NCBI RefSeq assembly: GCF_002968575.1
Contig: NZ_PVBM01000006.1
Location: 1 to 64,000, forward strand
Direction of reading: 5' to 3'
Source of the DNA: Neorhizobium huautlense
Lineage (GTDB): Bacteria; Pseudomonadota; Alphaproteobacteria; Rhizobiales; Rhizobiaceae
Length of the DNA stretch: 64,000 bases
Shown here: positions 61,664 to 64,000 of the stretch, one piece after another
How the letters are laid out: each line of letters opens with the position of its first letter
How positions within the stretch are numbered: the stretch's first letter is position 1
Position numbers and translations under genes: made by a program
The notes under the pieces: model-generated
Told to the model about the DNA's origin: nothing
Database searches by the model: none
Seen by the model: only the letters and a program-made list of their open reading frames with translations

Positions 61664-61897
61664 CTAGGTTGTCGTTGTCAGACAGCACAATTCGTGCATG
61701 CCCGCTCCGGTCAGCGATGCGCGCTGTACGCCCGCGCCGCCAAGACGCACGCGCCAGCGCCCGGCGCTTTCCGCGTCGGTGATATCGACCACCTCCGCAT
61801 TGAAGGCGAGCCGTTTCGAACGCAGCCCCGCGACCGTCACAAACGTACCGCCGCTGTCGATCTTCAAAAGCAGGTCCCTGCCCTTCTGCGCCACCAT
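61664..61897 (-). pseudogene. Truncated GTA/phage major tail protein gene (TP901-1 family, RcGTA g9-like)
   Basis: The first ~65 residues, MVAQKGRDLLLKIDSGGTFVTVAGLRSKRLAFNAEVVDITDAESAGRWRVRLGGAGVQRASLTGAG, follow the N-terminus of the TP901-1/GTA major tail protein, normally ~135 aa. The frame then runs into MHELCCLTTTT and a stop, so the C-terminal half has been lost at a junction near 61700. AAGGAA precedes the ATG. It follows the g8-like gene in GTA order, with an MFS gene between them. Confidence 0.75.
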
Positions 61898-62026
61898 CTC
61901 TCGTTCCTTCCGTAGGGTTGTAGCCGGCGCACCGTCCGCGCCGTCATCGAATAGTCACTTCCGCCCAGGCGGCAAAGCTGTTACCCGAAAACCGCCCATC
62001 CATGTCCCGGTCCGGTCCACCTCACC

Positions 62027-63235
62027 ATGCTCCTTCCCGTGTCGCTCCGCACAGCGCAGACCATTGCCGTCCTCGCGGTGACGCAGCTCACCGGCTGGGG
62101 CACCACATTCGAGGTGCTCGGAGTCATGGGCCGCGTCGTCGCGCCGGACCTCGGCCTTGCCAACGAAGTCATCTTCGCGGGCCTCACCATCATGATGGTC
62201 GTCAGCGCGCTGGCCGGCCCGGCCACCGGCCGGCTTCTCGCCCGGCATGGAGCGGCCAGGGTTCTGGCTGCAGGCGCCGCCACGTTTGCGCTCGGGCTCG
62301 CGCTGCTTTCCATCGCCAACGGCCTGCTCGTCTATCTTGCGGCCTGGGTGATCATCGGCATCGGCGGCGCACTCGGCCTCTCGGCGCCCGCCTATACTGC
62401 GGTCGTCGAGCGCGAAGGCCAGGACGCCAAGCGCGCCATCGCCATCCTGATGCTCTTCACCGGCCTGTCGATCACCGTCTTCTGGCCGCTCCTGAGCATC
62501 CTCAACGAACTCGTCGGTTGGCGGCTCACTTTCGCCATCTGCGCCGCGCTGCAGCTCTTCGTCTGCGTCCCGCTCTATCTCTTTGCGTTGCCACGGCCGA
62601 TCGAGACAAAGACGGACACGGGCTCCGGCCATGTTCCTCCGGTCGCGCTGACCGCGTCGGAACGCAACACCGCATTCCTGCTGGTGGCCGCAGCCACCAC
62701 GATCAGTTCCTTCGTCACCTTCGGCCTATCGCCCTCGCTGCTTGAACTGCTGCGACAATCCGGCGCCGGCCCGGAATTCGCGCTGCAGCTCGCCGCCGCC
62801 CGCGGGGTCATCGGCATCTCGGCGCGTTTCGTCGATATGCTGCTCGGGCGGCGTGGCAATCCGCTCATCACCGCGGCTGCCGGCGCCGGCCTGATGGTGG
62901 CGAGCTTCACGCTTCTCATCGCCGGTGCGGGCTCCGCGTCGATGCTGGTCACATTCATCCTGCTCTACGGCTTCGGGTCGGGCGTCCTTGCGGTGGCGCG
63001 AGCGCTTCTGCCGCTCGCGCTTTTCTCGCCGAGCGAATACGGGCTGCAGGCGGCCCGTCTTTCGCTGCCGCAGAACCTTGCCAATGCCCTCGCCCCTGTC
63101 GTCTTCACCGCCATCCTCGACCGACTCGGCGCCGATATCCTGCTTATCCTCTGTGCCCTGCTGGCCGCCCTCTCGCTGTTCTTCGTCCTGCGGCTGATGG
63201 CTCTGGTGCGAAGCGCCAACCGGCGGACTTCCTAG
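62027..63235 (+). CDS. MFS transporter set within the GTA remnant
   Basis: Intact transporter of 402 aa with twelve predicted helices (LARHGAARVLAAGAATFALG near 68-87 for the loop 2-3 motif; LGRRGNPLITAAAGAGL near 270; LFSPSEYGLQAARLSLPQNLANALAPVVFTAIL near 328-360). The substrate is unknown. It runs against the direction of the GTA genes, between g8- and g9-like relics, and its stop overlaps that of the g8-like gene. Unlike its neighbours it shows no lesion. Confidence 0.85.
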   Translation: MLLPVSLRTAQTIAVLAVTQLTGWGTTFEVLGVMGRVVAPDLGLANEVIFAGLTIMMVVSALAGPATGRLLARHGAARVLAAGAATFALGLALLSIANGLLVYLAAWVIIGIGGALGLSAPAYTAVVEREGQDAKRAIAILMLFTGLSITVFWPLLSILNELVGWRLTFAICAALQLFVCVPLYLFALPRPIETKTDTGSGHVPPVALTASERNTAFLLVAAATTISSFVTFGLSPSLLELLRQSGAGPEFALQLAAARGVIGISARFVDMLLGRRGNPLITAAAGAGLMVASFTLLIAGAGSASMLVTFILLYGFGSGVLAVARALLPLALFSPSEYGLQAARLSLPQNLANALAPVVFTAILDRLGADILLILCALLAALSLFFVLRLMALVRSANRRTS

Positions 63236-63635
63236 ATCTCTTCCGTCACCGCCCGAAACCGCAGTTCCGCGACCTGGAATTTCGTCTTTGGCTCGCGCCT
63301 CGTTCTGGTCAGCAGATGGAGAAGGCTCACCAGAGCCGCACCGTCCAGGCTCAACGCCGTATCATGCAACAGGCTGCGGACGAGGTCCGCAATTTGCTGC
63401 GCCTCCCGCCTGCCTTCCCCCTCGGACCAGATTTCAAGCGTCAAGAAATGCTCCTCGCCCACCTTGCTGCCGGTCGAATAGTCCAGCGTCTCCATCTCGC
63501 CGAAAACGACAGAGGGCAGTCGCGGCCTTGCCAGCAACCGGTCGCGGATGCCATCGGCTCCGACATCGCAGTCAGCGTTCCATCCGATGCCAGATGTCCA
63601 TGGATCGCCTTCAGAAGCGCATTGGCTGCGGTCAT
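63232..63635 (-). pseudogene. Frameshifted GTA tail-terminator gene (DUF3168, RcGTA g8-like)
   Basis: From ATG 63635 (AGGA 6 nt before it) the frame reads MTAANALLKAIHGHLASDGTLTAM; the rest, GADGIRDRLLARPRLPSVVFGEMETLDYSTGSKVGEEHFLTLEIWSEGEGRREAQQIADLVRSLLHD...VAELRFRAVTEEI, is in the next frame. The length, 404 nt, is one short of a 134-aa DUF3168 protein, and a missing base near 63561-63566 explains it. DUF3168 proteins close the tail end at the head-tail joint. Confidence 0.75.
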
Positions 63636-63822
63636 TGGGGTTCCTCCCCCATACTTGGCAGACGAGATGGCGCCGCGTCTCGTCGGGATCGCGAACCAGC
63701 TTCACGGCGAAGACGCGCCGACCCTTGCGGAACCTCTGGCCCGCCGCGATGCCCTCGCGGAATTGCACCCAGATCCGGTGGCTGATCTTAGCGATTCCGG
63801 CTGGGCTATCGAGGTAGCACAC
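63632..63822 (-). pseudogene. C-terminal fragment of a GTA head-closure/adaptor gene (RcGTA g7-like)
   Basis: SHRIWVQFREGIAAGQRFRKGRRVFAVKLVRDPDETRRHLVCQV is the typical C-terminal part of phage head-tail adaptor proteins. The N-terminal half is missing. After CQV, a GEEPQ-stop ending that would overlap the g8 start (CAATGA) is in a different frame, so a second lesion lies near 63645-63650. Order g7-g8-g9 on the minus strand matches GTA clusters. Confidence 0.6.
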
Positions 63823-63859
63823 GATACGCCCCCGTTCATATCAGGTGGCGCTATTTGCC

Positions 63860-64000
63860 CTACCTCTGGCGCTTCCCATATCTGCCGGCCACCCCAGCCA
63901 GAGCGCCAAGCACCCACCAAGCGCAAAGGCTTGCCGCTGCCGAGCCCGCCAGCATAACCTTGGAGCCTGACAGCTCCCCTTCGATACCGAGTTTCGTAGT
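63860..64000 (-). CDS. Partial ORF at the window edge, unrecognised
   Basis: The last 46 codons of a minus-strand frame: TTKLGIEGELSGSKVMLAGS, then one membrane segment (AAASLCAWWVLGALAGVAG) and a basic tail RYGKRQR. The start lies outside the window. Position suggests a phage or GTA gene, but no family is recognised. Confidence 0.4.
   Translation of the reverse strand, partial: TTKLGIEGELSGSKVMLAGSAAASLCAWWVLGALAGVAGRYGKRQR

Noticed and set aside
61434-61688. 84-codon minus-strand ORF between the tail-protein relic and the holin-like relic
   Set aside because: The first part could be a phage remnant, but there is no ribosome-binding site and the sequence matches no family I know; treated as decayed DNA.

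Overview
The window looks like a chromosomal segment of a member of the Rhizobiaceae (Alphaproteobacteria; Rhizobium/Agrobacterium/Ensifer relatives). Support comes from GC-rich coding sequence, tandem RopA-type porins, an AMP nucleosidase, a FeuP/FeuQ-type two-component pair, the gene order glnE / histidine kinase / response regulator / degP / ccmHFEI, a PleC-like kinase next to pepN, and remnants of an alphaproteobacterial gene-transfer-agent (GTA) structural cluster. The species cannot be named from the sequence alone.

Layout. 0-3 kb: two paralogous porins, each with its own terminator, then tRNA-Ser(GCT). 3-9.5 kb: aldolase/ferredoxin-reductase pair, PilZ-like protein, LysR regulator, HisC-like aminotransferase, Sel1-repeat protein, exported DUF2147 protein. 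9.5-13 kb: the most unusual locus, a tandem array of five small exported proteins plus a more distant sixth. They share TGS(I/V) and GDYYxGxxRPN motifs. The genes are separated by near-identical ~80-bp spacers that carry a covarying hairpin just before each ribosome-binding site. The 3' end of the array is interrupted by an ORF-less group II intron. 13-21 kb: amn, a vapBC toxin-antitoxin pair, and a polyprenyl-sugar/GT39 glycosylation cluster, possibly LPS galacturonosylation. 21-30 kb: divergent putrescine-type transaminase and glutamine-synthetase-like ligase, diguanylate cyclase, lipid kinase, MFS transporter, HxlR regulator with a divergent oxidoreductase, and a second, 99.5 % identical copy of the intron.

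30-46 kb: L,D-transpeptidase, ETF-ubiquinone oxidoreductase, a non-canonical SDR, a class D beta-lactamase divergent from an AmpR-like regulator, a YegD-type Hsp70, a UDG-family protein lacking two of the usual four Fe-S cysteines, two tiny ORFs behind a double TTGCATTGCA repeat, an EamA transporter, pepN and a PleC-like kinase. 46-58 kb, all minus strand: ccmI-ccmE-ccmF-ccmH (overlapping start/stop codons), degP, response regulator, histidine kinase, glnE and a CBS-domain membrane protein. 58-61 kb: surface-antigen-type lipoprotein and feuQ-feuP, with a FeuN-like exported ORF fused in frame to feuP.

61-64 kb is a decayed GTA/prophage region. It holds a frameshifted holin-like gene, a truncated major-tail-protein gene, a frameshifted tail-terminator (DUF3168) gene and a head-closure gene fragment, with an intact MFS transporter gene on the opposite strand in the middle. 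Coordinates give the start codon judged best by ribosome-binding site and family length; several genes start at GTG or TTG.
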